From positions 62,001-126,000 of the forward strand of contig NZ_JAOUSF010000002.1 of the NCBI RefSeq assembly GCF_025660475.1: 64,000 bases of DNA. The letters run 5' to 3'. Position numbers and translations under genes: made by a program. Shown one piece after another: positions 8,218 through 15,969 of this stretch. The DNA is from Perspicuibacillus lycopersici. Its GTDB lineage: Bacteria > Bacillota > Bacilli > Bacillales > Caldibacillaceae. The notes beneath the pieces were generated by a model. That model searched no databases. It had not been told where the DNA came from and worked only from the letters and a program-made list of their open reading frames with translations. Numbering within the stretch: the stretch's first letter is position 1; each line of letters opens with the position of its first letter.

Positions 8218-9360
8218 TTAATTGACAGCATCCGATGCAATCGATAACGCTCGCTGGATTTCTTCAAGAACATAGTCATCTGTTTCGGTTTCCAATACTT
8301 TTCGTAAAATGGTAAGTGCCTCGCTTCCACCAATCTTTCCTAACGTCCAGGCTGCTGTGCCTCGAATGACGGGACGAGGATCTTTCTCAATAACCATTTT
8401 TAAATCTGGAATTGCCGAAGCTTCCTTAAAATGGCCAAGCGCTAAAATAGCATTGCGTTGAATTGGTTTTTTCCCACGCCAAGATCCTGCTGTATGCCCA
8501 AATCTTTCCTTAAATTCTCGGTTACTCATACTTAGTAATGGTTGAAGCAATGGTTTTGCCGTTTCTGGATCTGGTTCTAATTCCTCATGGAAATGAAAAT
8601 CCATCCCTTTGTTGTACGGACAGACCATTTGGCATGTATCACATCCATACAAACGATTTCCGATAACGGAACGGTACTCTTCTGGAAGAGAATCCTTTGT
8701 TTGTGTTAAATAGGAAATACACGCCTTCGCATTAATTTGCCCACCTTGAACTAATGCACCGGTTGGACAAGCTTCCACACATTTATTACAACTACCACAC
8801 ATATCCTCTATTGGTGTATCTGGTTCAAAGGGTATATTGGTAATCATTTCTCCTAAATATACATAAGAACCAAATTCTGGTGTAATAATGGAACAATTTT
8901 TCCCGCTCCATCCGATACCAGCGCGCTCTGCAACTGCACGATCAGATAATTCGCCAGTATCTACCATCGATTTCACACGAGCTTCCGAATAGTTTACAGT
9001 TATGAAATCTGCCAATTTTTGTAATCGATACTTTAAGACGACATGATAATCATTTCCCCAGGAGGATTTACTGAATAATCCACGTCGCTCGCCTTTTTTC
9101 CCACGAACATGCTCTGTCATTTTTGATGGATAGGCGACAGCAATCGAAATAATCGAAGCCGGCTCGTGAAATAGGAGAGCTGGATTCGTTCTTTTTTCAA
9201 TATCTGGCTCTTCAAAACCTGATTGATAATTAAGTTCCTGTTGACGAAGTAATCTGCTTTTTAATGTAAGAAAAGGGGCTGCAGTAGTAAATCCAATTTT
9301 ATCGATACCGATTGTTTTGCTATAGGCAATTATCTCTTGTTTAAATTGTTGAACATCCAT
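8218..9360 (-). CDS. queG: Epoxyqueuosine reductase QueG
   Basis: 380 aa. It catalyses the last step of queuosine synthesis in tRNA, reducing epoxyqueuosine with cobalamin and two [4Fe-4S] clusters. Both cluster motifs are seen: CGSCNKCVEACPTGAL and GCDTCQMVCPYNKG. The N-terminal DUF1730 part includes the GWSGKN block, and HEAT-like repeats (residues about 300-375, AILALGHF, AAWTLGKIGG) form the C-terminal tRNA-binding tail seen in Bacillus YhbA/QueG. The ATG at 9360 follows AGGAGGAT. Confidence 0.95.
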   Translation of the reverse strand: MDVQQFKQEIIAYSKTIGIDKIGFTTAAPFLTLKSRLLRQQELNYQSGFEEPDIEKRTNPALLFHEPASIISIAVAYPSKMTEHVRGKKGERRGLFSKSSWGNDYHVVLKYRLQKLADFITVNYSEARVKSMVDTGELSDRAVAERAGIGWSGKNCSIITPEFGSYVYLGEMITNIPFEPDTPIEDMCGSCNKCVEACPTGALVQGGQINAKACISYLTQTKDSLPEEYRSVIGNRLYGCDTCQMVCPYNKGMDFHFHEELEPDPETAKPLLQPLLSMSNREFKERFGHTAGSWRGKKPIQRNAILALGHFKEASAIPDLKMVIEKDPRPVIRGTAAWTLGKIGGSEALTILRKVLETETDDYVLEEIQRALSIASDAVN

Positions 9361-9422
9361 TTCCTATCCTCCTATCTAATGAAAATTTTAGTGTATGGTT
9401 CTATTGTATATATCATTAAATT

Positions 9423-9586
9423 AGGCTGTTTTTTCTAAAGGGGCGTTGTTATTTTATGAGATTGGTTAATTAAATGAAACCCTGAGCAGACTGAATACAC
9501 GAAGACTCCCGCTCGCACGCAGGTAAACGATGTGTTTTCAGTCTGCTGTCTTTTTAGAAAAGCAACAATCTATACAAAAACAGCCT
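9423..9586 (+). repeat. Dispersed MITE-like repeat, copy B (complete)
   Basis: About 164 bp bounded by terminal inverted repeats AGGCTGTTTTT and AAAAACAGCCT. Inside is a second inverted pair, GCAGACTGAATACAC (9486-9500) with GTGTTTTCAGTCTGC (9532-9546), one mismatch in 15. It contains no ORF. Copies at 2343 (partial) and 57585 (inverted) share the same blocks in the same order. Confidence 0.7.
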
Positions 9587-9630
9587 TGAATTATAATTAA
9601 ACGTTTGAGGTTATTGTAATTAATACTTGC

Positions 9631-9660
9631 AAAAAAGGAATATACGATTATTCCCTTTTT
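9631..9660. terminator. Isolated hairpin with T-runs in both directions
   Basis: AAAAAGGAATA/TATTCCCTTTTT stem with loop TACGAT. No gene ends close by on either strand: queG starts at 9360 and the tRNA has its own terminator at 9724-9763. A GTCCG/CGGAC hairpin (near 9675-9690) lies just beyond it, so a short RNA between the two terminators is possible but unproven. Confidence 0.5.
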
Positions 9661-9717
9661 ATTTAGGAAATATACGTCCGCTACGGACAGCTTTTTAGCT
9701 AAAAATGTGCATACATA

Positions 9718-9763
9718 GTAAAAAACGCAATGCTTCGTTCTTTTTTAAACGAAACACTGCGTT
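9718..9763 (-). terminator. Terminator of tRNA-Gly
   Basis: Minus strand AACGCAGTGTTTCGTT pairs with AACGAAGCATTGCGTT (16 bp with G-U pairs), then TTTTTT. It begins 14 bp after the tRNA CCA end. Confidence 0.9.
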
Positions 9764-9776
9764 GATCGCATATGTA

Positions 9777-9850
9777 TGGAGCGGGTGATGGGAATCGAAC
9801 CCACGACAACAGCTTGGAAGGCTGTAGTTTTACCACTAAACTACACCCGC
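9777..9850 (-). tRNA. tRNA-Gly (anticodon TCC)
   Basis: 74 nt with encoded CCA. Acceptor stem GCGGGTG/CACCCGC, discriminator T, D-arm GTTTAGTGGTAAAAC, anticodon stem ACAGC/GCTGT with loop CTTCCAA (anticodon TCC), and T-loop GTTCGAATC. It stands alone, with its own terminator downstream. Confidence 0.97.
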
Positions 9851-10104
9851 AATTCATTACAATTAATAACGAAATTTACTATACCAGATTTTTTTACAAT
9901 TGTCTACATTTTTTTCATCCACACCAATGTAAAAATTAATATTTTATGACTGATTTTTGCTGAATATTCCCTATCATTACGGTAATAACTGTTTTTTTCG
10001 GAATTTGTTACTATTTTTATTTTTTGTCTACATTTCTGTAACAATTTATAGTAAAATACTAACGTTAATGTTTTTTATTAAAATGCTCTTTAGGAGGGAA
10101 CAAT

Positions 10105-11607
10105 TTGGAGTTTTGTAAGAATTGTGGATCAAAATTAGAGGAACATGCTGTTTTTTGTTCTGAGTGTGGTCAATCTGTTGAAGGAGAATTACAGCAGCCA
10201 AGTGCAACCGTTGAAGGAACAACCGTAAATTCTGCTACAGCCTCTAATAATGTAAGACCAGCATCATCTATTTCTTTTAAAAGTTTTTCGAAAAAACAAA
10301 AAATAATAACATCTGTTATTGCAGGAATCGTAATTATTCTACTTATTTCATTTTTTACATTAAAGAATATTACTAATCCAGAAAAGAAACTAGAAAGATT
10401 TGAAGAAGCACTGAAAACAGAAGATAAGGATGCTCTAAAGAGCTTGCTTGATTCTGGTGACAGTCGAATTAAATTAGAGGATAAACATGTGGAAGGATTA
10501 TTGACTTATGTAAAAGACAACCCTTCCGAGTTAGACTATATCATTTCAAATCTTGAAGACCAATTAGATAGCTTGCAATCCTCCAAATCTAAGAAAGCTA
10601 GTTCAGAAGACAGCTATTTTCTTAATTTAAAAGAGGACGGAAAAACCTTTTTACTCTTTGATGATTATCAAATCCAGCTAAAACCATACTACATTACTGT
10701 ATCCACTGACTATGCAAATTCTGATGTATATGTTGATGGAAAAAAGGTTGGAACAACGAATGAAGATGCATATACATTAGAATTTGGTCCATACCTTCCT
10801 GCTGATTATAATTTCAAAATTGAATTAGCTAGTGACTATGCTACATTATCCAATGAGCTTGAAGTCGATTTGTATGATTACATTTATGATACAAATGAAG
10901 TATATGTCGATTTATATTTAGATGCAACTTCTGTTGATATATATACAGATTATAGTGATGCAGAAATTTTCGTTAATGGAAAAAGTGCAGGAGTAAGTGA
11001 AGATGGCTACTTCTATATCGATCCAATCACACTAGATGGTTCATTTACAGTATACGCAGAAAAAGAATTCCCTTGGGGTGTGGTTAAATCAGAAGAAGTG
11101 ACAATTGAAGATTACTCCTACGATTTAGAATTAAATCCTGTGAACGATGAATTAAAAACACAAGTGTCTACTGCAATTAAAGACTACTTTACAGCTTACA
11201 ATGCCGCATATAAAGGATTGGATAGCACAAAAATTGCACAAGTAAATGAAAGCTATGCAGATCAATTAATTTCTGATATTGATTATTACAAGGATTCTGA
11301 ATATCAATATGTAGGAAATGGAATTACAAGTGCTACTGTATATTTAGATTCCATAGGCATTGATCAATATGATGGTGTAACAGAAGCATATGTTGAAGCA
11401 AAAGTGACACAAAACGGCGATTTACTATATGGTGATGCTTCTGAGGAAGAACGTTCGGAAGTAGCAGCTACAGACGATGAATATGTTATTAGCCTATATT
11501 TAGAATATGATGAAACAGCAAAAAATTGGTTAGTAAGCTATGCCGATGAGTATTACTATTATGATACTGATTATGTTGAAGAAGAAACATTTACTTTTGA
11601 TAATTAA
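10105..11607 (+). CDS. yvbJ: Zinc-ribbon membrane protein of the TcaA/YvbJ type
   Basis: 500 aa. An N-terminal zinc ribbon (CKNCGSKL...CSECGQ, residues 4-25) is followed by a linker, one membrane helix (about 67-88, IITSVIAGIVIILLISFFTL) and a long acidic, Tyr/Asp-rich outer region with two similar beta-rich modules (STDYANSDVYVDGKKVG and YTDYSDAEIFVNGKSAG) as in TcaA-type proteins. TcaA relatives affect teicoplanin susceptibility in staphylococci; in Bacillus the role is unknown. The TTG start follows AGGAGGGAACAA. It is in an apparent two-gene operon (14 bp gap) with another zinc-ribbon gene, as yvbJ-yvbI in B. subtilis. Confidence 0.85.
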   Translation: MEFCKNCGSKLEEHAVFCSECGQSVEGELQQPSATVEGTTVNSATASNNVRPASSISFKSFSKKQKIITSVIAGIVIILLISFFTLKNITNPEKKLERFEEALKTEDKDALKSLLDSGDSRIKLEDKHVEGLLTYVKDNPSELDYIISNLEDQLDSLQSSKSKKASSEDSYFLNLKEDGKTFLLFDDYQIQLKPYYITVSTDYANSDVYVDGKKVGTTNEDAYTLEFGPYLPADYNFKIELASDYATLSNELEVDLYDYIYDTNEVYVDLYLDATSVDIYTDYSDAEIFVNGKSAGVSEDGYFYIDPITLDGSFTVYAEKEFPWGVVKSEEVTIEDYSYDLELNPVNDELKTQVSTAIKDYFTAYNAAYKGLDSTKIAQVNESYADQLISDIDYYKDSEYQYVGNGITSATVYLDSIGIDQYDGVTEAYVEAKVTQNGDLLYGDASEEERSEVAATDDEYVISLYLEYDETAKNWLVSYADEYYYYDTDYVEEETFTFDN

Positions 11608-11621
11608 GGAGGGAACAAAAA

Positions 11622-12419
11622 ATGGTATGTTCCAAATGTGGAAGTGAAAATCAATCTGGTAAATTTTGTACAAAATGTGGTGCACCACTAGCTGAAAGTG
11701 AAGTTGCAGCAACTACATTTGCTCAACAAGCAACAACACAAGCAGCACCTTCTGCTAATGCGGAAATTTTAGAAAAAGGGAAACATGTATCCAAACAATA
11801 TTTTTCCTATTTCGTAAATGCACTAAAGCATCCAGCTAGCTTTAGCAATCAAATCGATAGTCGCTCAATGGTAAACGGAATTATTACTATTGTATTAGCA
11901 ACTTTATTTTTATCCCTTACTGTATATTCTTTAGCGAAGGAAATTGCAGATGCTTTAATGGAGGCAGTCGGATTTTTTGGTATCGGTGATTTTGATGAAC
12001 CGTCTTTCGGTAGCATGTTCCTTAAGCCTTTCTTCTTAATTCTTATCTATTTCGTATTTTTAAATGCTGTCATTTTCGGAGCTTTGAAGTTAAATAAAGT
12101 TCAAGTTTCCTTCCAAGATGTAATTGCACGCTTTGGTACATATCTTGTTGTACCAACCGTATTATTTTTATTCATTTATTTAAGTGCATTACTGGGTCTA
12201 GGCGTTGGCTTTACAGCATTTATTGTCTCTCTTGCAGGAGCTTCGATTTATATAAGTATCGCGCTAACAATTTCTAGCTATAAAGCTGCTGGAAAGATCG
12301 ATAACTATTTAGTAATTCTATTAGCTTTTGCTGTTATCGTTATCGTTAACTCCTTAATTTTAAACGCATATGTTGATAAAATTGTGGAAGCTCTTGAAGC
12401 TTTCGGAAGCTTCTTTTAA
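11622..12419 (+). CDS. Zinc-ribbon polytopic membrane protein (YvbI-like)
   Basis: 265 aa. The zinc ribbon CSKCGSENQSGKFCTKCGAP at the N-terminus is joined by an Ala/Thr-rich linker to a Yip1-like domain with about five or six membrane helices between residues 85 and 255. ATG at 11622 with AAGGAGGG upstream. Directly follows the TcaA-type gene, so the two probably act together in the envelope, with the cytosolic zinc ribbons as a possible interaction surface; this is inference. A strong terminator follows. Confidence 0.75.
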   Translation: MVCSKCGSENQSGKFCTKCGAPLAESEVAATTFAQQATTQAAPSANAEILEKGKHVSKQYFSYFVNALKHPASFSNQIDSRSMVNGIITIVLATLFLSLTVYSLAKEIADALMEAVGFFGIGDFDEPSFGSMFLKPFFLILIYFVFLNAVIFGALKLNKVQVSFQDVIARFGTYLVVPTVLFLFIYLSALLGLGVGFTAFIVSLAGASIYISIALTISSYKAAGKIDNYLVILLAFAVIVIVNSLILNAYVDKIVEALEAFGSFF

Positions 12420-12432
12420 CAAATAGGGTTAT

Positions 12433-12469
12433 CTAAAAAAGCAGAAATTCCTCGGAATTTCTGCTTTTT
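12433..12469. terminator. Bidirectional terminator between yvbI-like and pepA
   Basis: AAAAAGCAGAAATTCC-TC-GGAATTTCTGCTTTTT, a perfect stem with A/T runs on both sides, between convergent genes. Confidence 0.92.
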
Positions 12470-12473
12470 CTAA

Positions 12474-13979
12474 TTAATCTTCTATTTTTGTAAAAGATTC
12501 CACAAACAATGCTAATGTACGAACCATTACCCCAGTAGCTCCAGCTGGTCCTAAATCATGATTTCCATTAATTACAGAAGATCCTGCAATATCTAAATGC
12601 ACCCAAGGTGTTTCTTCTGCAAATTCACCGATAAAGGCTCCGCCCATAATCGCATGTCCTTCTCGTGTTGGAGAATTATTTAAATCAGCAATTCTACTAT
12701 TCCTTACCTTTGCTTTATCTTTTTCTGTGATTGGCAATAACCAAATCATTTCATCTGTTTCCATAGAAGCTTCAAGAACTTGCTCATATAAGGATTCATT
12801 ATTTGTCATTGCACCGGTTTTATCCGATCCAAGAGCTGTGATTACTCCACCTGTTAATGTTGCAACATCTACCAAATATTCGGCACCATGGTGTTTTGCA
12901 TAGGTAATTCCGTCCGCTAAAACTAATCTTCCCTCTGCATCTGTATTGGTTACTTCAATCGTTTTTCCACTCATGGAGGTAATGACATCATCTGGTTTAA
13001 ACGCATTTCCGTTCACCATGTTGTCGGTAGATGGGATTACCGCAACAACATTTTGCTCAGGTTTTAATTGTGCGATAATTTCCATTGCCCCAAGAACCGC
13101 AGCAGCACCACCCATATCGGTTTTCATGCCAACCATTCCCGTTTTCGGTTTTAATGAGTACCCACCAGTGTCATAGGTTATTCCTTTCCCAACAAGTCCA
13201 ACTACATCTGTCCATTCCGGTTTTCCTTGATATTTTAATACAATCATTTTTGGTGGTTCAACAGATCCTTGGTTTACTGCCAGAATCGCCCCCATACCAA
13301 GTCTTTCCATGTCCTCTTTTTCTAAAATTTCAATTTCTAAAGAATACTTTTCTGCTAGACCTTTTGCATAGTTTGCCAAATCAGTAGATGTTAATAGATT
13401 TGGTGGTGTATTCACTAAAGTCCGTGCAGCGTTTGTAGCTTGTCCATAAATATAGCCTACCGAAAGTGCTTCCTCTAAAGAATTTTCCTCTGTACTACTG
13501 TACACAGTTAACGATTCAATAGATACTTCTGGAACATTTGGTTTTTGCTTATATCCATTAAATTCATATAAGGATAATGCAAAAGCTTCACTTAATACTT
13601 CGCAAACAACTTCCGGTTCAAAACCTTCCGCTACAAAGGTGTCGAGCATGATTCCAGCAGCAGTTATTCTAGCCTTATTTATTGTTTGAAACGCTTTTCC
13701 GAAGGCTTCTCGCAATATTTCCTTTGTTAATCCTTTTTTCTTCCCTAAGCCGACAAACAATAAACGTTTCGGGCCAACCAATCCTAACGTATGGACAACT
13801 GCTATTGACTTTTTCTTAGCAGAAATATCACCAGATTTCACTAATTCTTTTAACTGGTTTTGTAAGTTAGGACTCGTCTCCTCCAACCAATCGCCAAACT
13901 TGTTTGGATGATCATAGACACCTATCATTAAAAATTCTAAGCTTTCATTCCAATTTACTTTATTTTGTACAGTAAACAT
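12474..13979 (-). CDS. pepA: Leucyl aminopeptidase, M17 family
   Basis: 501 aa cytosolic di-zinc/manganese aminopeptidase (B. subtilis YuiE). The C-terminal catalytic domain shows the metal and active-site blocks [16 protein letters not shown] and the M17 signature NTDAEGRL; the N-terminal ~170 residues are the regulatory macro-like domain. Start ATG 13979 with GGGGAGGGGGG upstream; the alternative at 14000 would overlap that site. It sits downstream of yuiC on the same strand, but a terminator at 14092-14125 separates them, so it probably has its own promoter. Confidence 0.95.
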   Translation of the reverse strand: MFTVQNKVNWNESLEFLMIGVYDHPNKFGDWLEETSPNLQNQLKELVKSGDISAKKKSIAVVHTLGLVGPKRLLFVGLGKKKGLTKEILREAFGKAFQTINKARITAAGIMLDTFVAEGFEPEVVCEVLSEAFALSLYEFNGYKQKPNVPEVSIESLTVYSSTEENSLEEALSVGYIYGQATNAARTLVNTPPNLLTSTDLANYAKGLAEKYSLEIEILEKEDMERLGMGAILAVNQGSVEPPKMIVLKYQGKPEWTDVVGLVGKGITYDTGGYSLKPKTGMVGMKTDMGGAAAVLGAMEIIAQLKPEQNVVAVIPSTDNMVNGNAFKPDDVITSMSGKTIEVTNTDAEGRLVLADGITYAKHHGAEYLVDVATLTGGVITALGSDKTGAMTNNESLYEQVLEASMETDEMIWLLPITEKDKAKVRNSRIADLNNSPTREGHAIMGGAFIGEFAEETPWVHLDIAGSSVINGNHDLGPAGATGVMVRTLALFVESFTKIED

Positions 13980-14091
13980 TTTAAGCACCCCCCTCCCCAT
14001 TATAAAGAAATTTCTTTAGTATTTCGAATTAAATTTAAAAATGTAGTGATGAATTACTAAATATATTTCCGCGTCCTTCTTATTTATATAC

Positions 14092-14125
14092 AAAAAAACT
14101 TGCTGTGCATATTACACAACAAGTT
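14092..14125 (-). terminator. Terminator of yuiC
   Basis: AACTTGTTGTG/CACAGCAAGTT stem (one mismatch) followed by TTTTTTT on the minus strand. Confidence 0.85.
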
Positions 14126-14157
14126 TAGTATTTACCATACAGTCTAGTATTTACTTT

Positions 14158-14868
14158 TTATTCTTTTTTATTGGAGACATATTGACTTCGGAACACTTGC
14201 ATCGACTCATCCTCATTCAAAGCCTCGAGCTCCTCATTTGTAATTTTTCCGTCGCCGACCTCAACCACGAAAACCTCTACTTCTTTTTTACCCCATTGCT
14301 CGTACACATCATCTACTGTTTCAAAATACAAATCAATTTTATTACCATTTATAGCAGAACCAGTATCTGCAACTACCCCATATCCATAGCCCGGAATAAA
14401 TAAAATAGTTCCGATTGGAAATACATCGGTATCTGCTGCTATAGTAGAGTATAAATCTCGTTTTACCTTGACTCCTGAATAGGTAATCCCATAGGAAGGA
14501 TCTCCTGGATTTTTACCAGTAGATTCATATCCTGCTGTATACCCTGTTGCGACAACGGTAGAGCTTGGATATTCTTCCCAATTAAATGCTTTTTCTAAAG
14601 GTGGTACTTCTCCTTCAATTTCCGCACTTGATGATATTTTTGTTTGTGGTGAAAATGCTTCCTTCAAGTTTTTAAATGCTAGTCCAATTGTATTTAATGA
14701 ATGCTCCCAAAAGTTCGTTCTTGTTGTATACTCATCATTTTCTCCTATAGGTGAGTCAAAAAGCATTTGTGCTTTTACTCCTGTCACCGATTGAAAGGTT
14801 GTTAAAAATGCAATCGTAAATAATAGGGTCATTGCAACTCTTTTAGACCAATTTTTTATTTTTACCAT
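14158..14868 (-). CDS. yuiC: 3D-domain protein YuiC (putative peptidoglycan lytic enzyme)
   Basis: 236 aa. An N-terminal signal or anchor helix (about residues 10-32, [15 protein letters not shown]) precedes a ~70-residue linker and a C-terminal 3D domain: [34 protein letters not shown], which carries the three conserved Asp. The B. subtilis homologue has a MltA-like double-psi barrel fold with lytic transglycosylase activity against peptidoglycan. ATG at 14868 with GGGAGGAG upstream. It follows yuiB as in B. subtilis. Confidence 0.9.
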   Translation of the reverse strand: MVKIKNWSKRVAMTLLFTIAFLTTFQSVTGVKAQMLFDSPIGENDEYTTRTNFWEHSLNTIGLAFKNLKEAFSPQTKISSSAEIEGEVPPLEKAFNWEEYPSSTVVATGYTAGYESTGKNPGDPSYGITYSGVKVKRDLYSTIAADTDVFPIGTILFIPGYGYGVVADTGSAINGNKIDLYFETVDDVYEQWGKKEVEVFVVEVGDGKITNEELEALNEDESMQVFRSQYVSNKKE

Positions 14869-15014
14869 AATTTTTCACTCCTCCCGAGTCTATTTCTTTC
14901 CCAAACGGAAAAGAAATATTCATAGAAGAAGTGATTTTTTGATATATTTTTATAAAATAATAAAAATTGATAATATTTTGTTACATTAATTGAAATTTAT
15001 ACCAATTTATTCCA

Positions 15015-15043
15015 TATAAAAAAGCTCATGTTTCCATGAGCTT
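15015..15043 (-). terminator. Terminator overlapping the yuiB stop codon
   Basis: AAGCTCATG-GAAA-CATGAGCTT followed by TTTTTT on the minus strand; the first arm includes the last codons of yuiB. Confidence 0.85.
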
Positions 15044-15365
15044 AAAACATACGGTAACCCCTTTGGCGTAGAAGCTTCATCGTTAATCCTGATAAAATCG
15101 CCCCGATTAGACCAGATAATAATATCATAATATCTGCTGGTGCTAATGTTGTGAGATTCTCCCATAATGCGGAAAATGATTTACTCGGTTGACGAAAATA
15201 CTCTACAATTTCTACATCATCAATAACAAAAATAATGACAATTGGATAAATGAATGCCATTATCCACGTCATTCGTAATAACATATTTAAAATAAAGCCA
15301 ATCCCGAAAAATAATACGAGAAATAATAGTATAGAAATTAATAGATGTAAAATGGTAAAATGCAT
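15042..15365 (-). CDS. yuiB: Membrane protein YuiB
   Basis: 107 aa. Three hydrophobic segments (about 5-27, 32-48 and 76-95), the last with GLIGAILSGLT, flank a polar loop (EYFRQPSKSFSALWENL). Family known only as the conserved yuiB gene of Bacillaceae; no biochemical function. Recognised by length, topology and position between yuiA and yuiC. Confidence 0.8.
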   Translation of the reverse strand: MHFTILHLLISILLFLVLFFGIGFILNMLLRMTWIMAFIYPIVIIFVIDDVEIVEYFRQPSKSFSALWENLTTLAPADIMILLSGLIGAILSGLTMKLLRQRGYRMF

Positions 15366-15552
15366 CCCGCTAGTCTCTCCCCTCTAAACCTACTCAAACT
15401 TAGTGTACTGAATGGTTAATAGAGAGTCAATCCAGAGTTTTGCTGGATACAGAATATTTATAACAATTTCCAGATAATAAGAACCGCACCATATAGGATG
15501 CGATTCGACTATTTACCAAAACAAGAAAACGCTCTATATTTTTCCTAAGGAA

Positions 15553-15684
15553 TTATGCAGCTTCTTTTGTACCAGTACCATTACAACATGGACAAGTTTC
15601 AGATCCACCTAAAAGTAATTGAAAATAGCCCTCGCCTTGACAATATTCACAGCTGTCTGAAGTTTTATACGGAACTTTTCCCAT
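15553..15684 (-). CDS. yuiA: YuiA, small zinc-finger protein
   Basis: 43 aa, starting MGKVPYKTSDSC at ATG 15684 with AGAGGG 7 bp upstream. It has two DnaJ-type CxxCxGxG motifs, CEYCQGEGYF and CPCCNGTG, spaced as in B. subtilis YuiA (47 aa), which is a lone half of a DnaJ-like zinc finger. Function unknown; it is first in the yuiA-yuiB-yuiC run, with 187 bp to yuiB. Confidence 0.88.
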   Translation of the reverse strand: MGKVPYKTSDSCEYCQGEGYFQLLLGGSETCPCCNGTGTKEAA

Positions 15685-15822
15685 TACATATCCCTCTTTT
15701 CCTTTGTTATTGAGCTAAATATAGCAAAAACAAATAAGATAGAAAAGTCTGAAAAAATGAAGGTGTTGTTTGATGAAAGCGTATACAGCTTTATTTTTCT
15801 ATGTTTTTCTTGCACATTCTTA

Positions 15823-15837
15823 AAATTTCAGAAATTT
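15823..15837. promoter_or_regulatory. CodY-like box upstream of yuiA
   Basis: AAATTTCAGAAATTT matches the CodY consensus AATTTTCWGAAAATT at 13 of 15 positions. It lies about 140 bp upstream of the yuiA start, between yuiA and the 52-bp array. AT-rich DNA can give such a match by chance. Confidence 0.4.
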
Positions 15838-15969
15838 TAATTATTTTAATGTTTTTCTGTTTTTTCTATTCATATGATGTGCCCTTTTTTAGCTTTGGTG
15901 GTGCATACTGGTTTATGTATGGAGAAACTGAAACAAAGCTGTTTTCTCCTCCTGTACTTTGTCGGTTTC

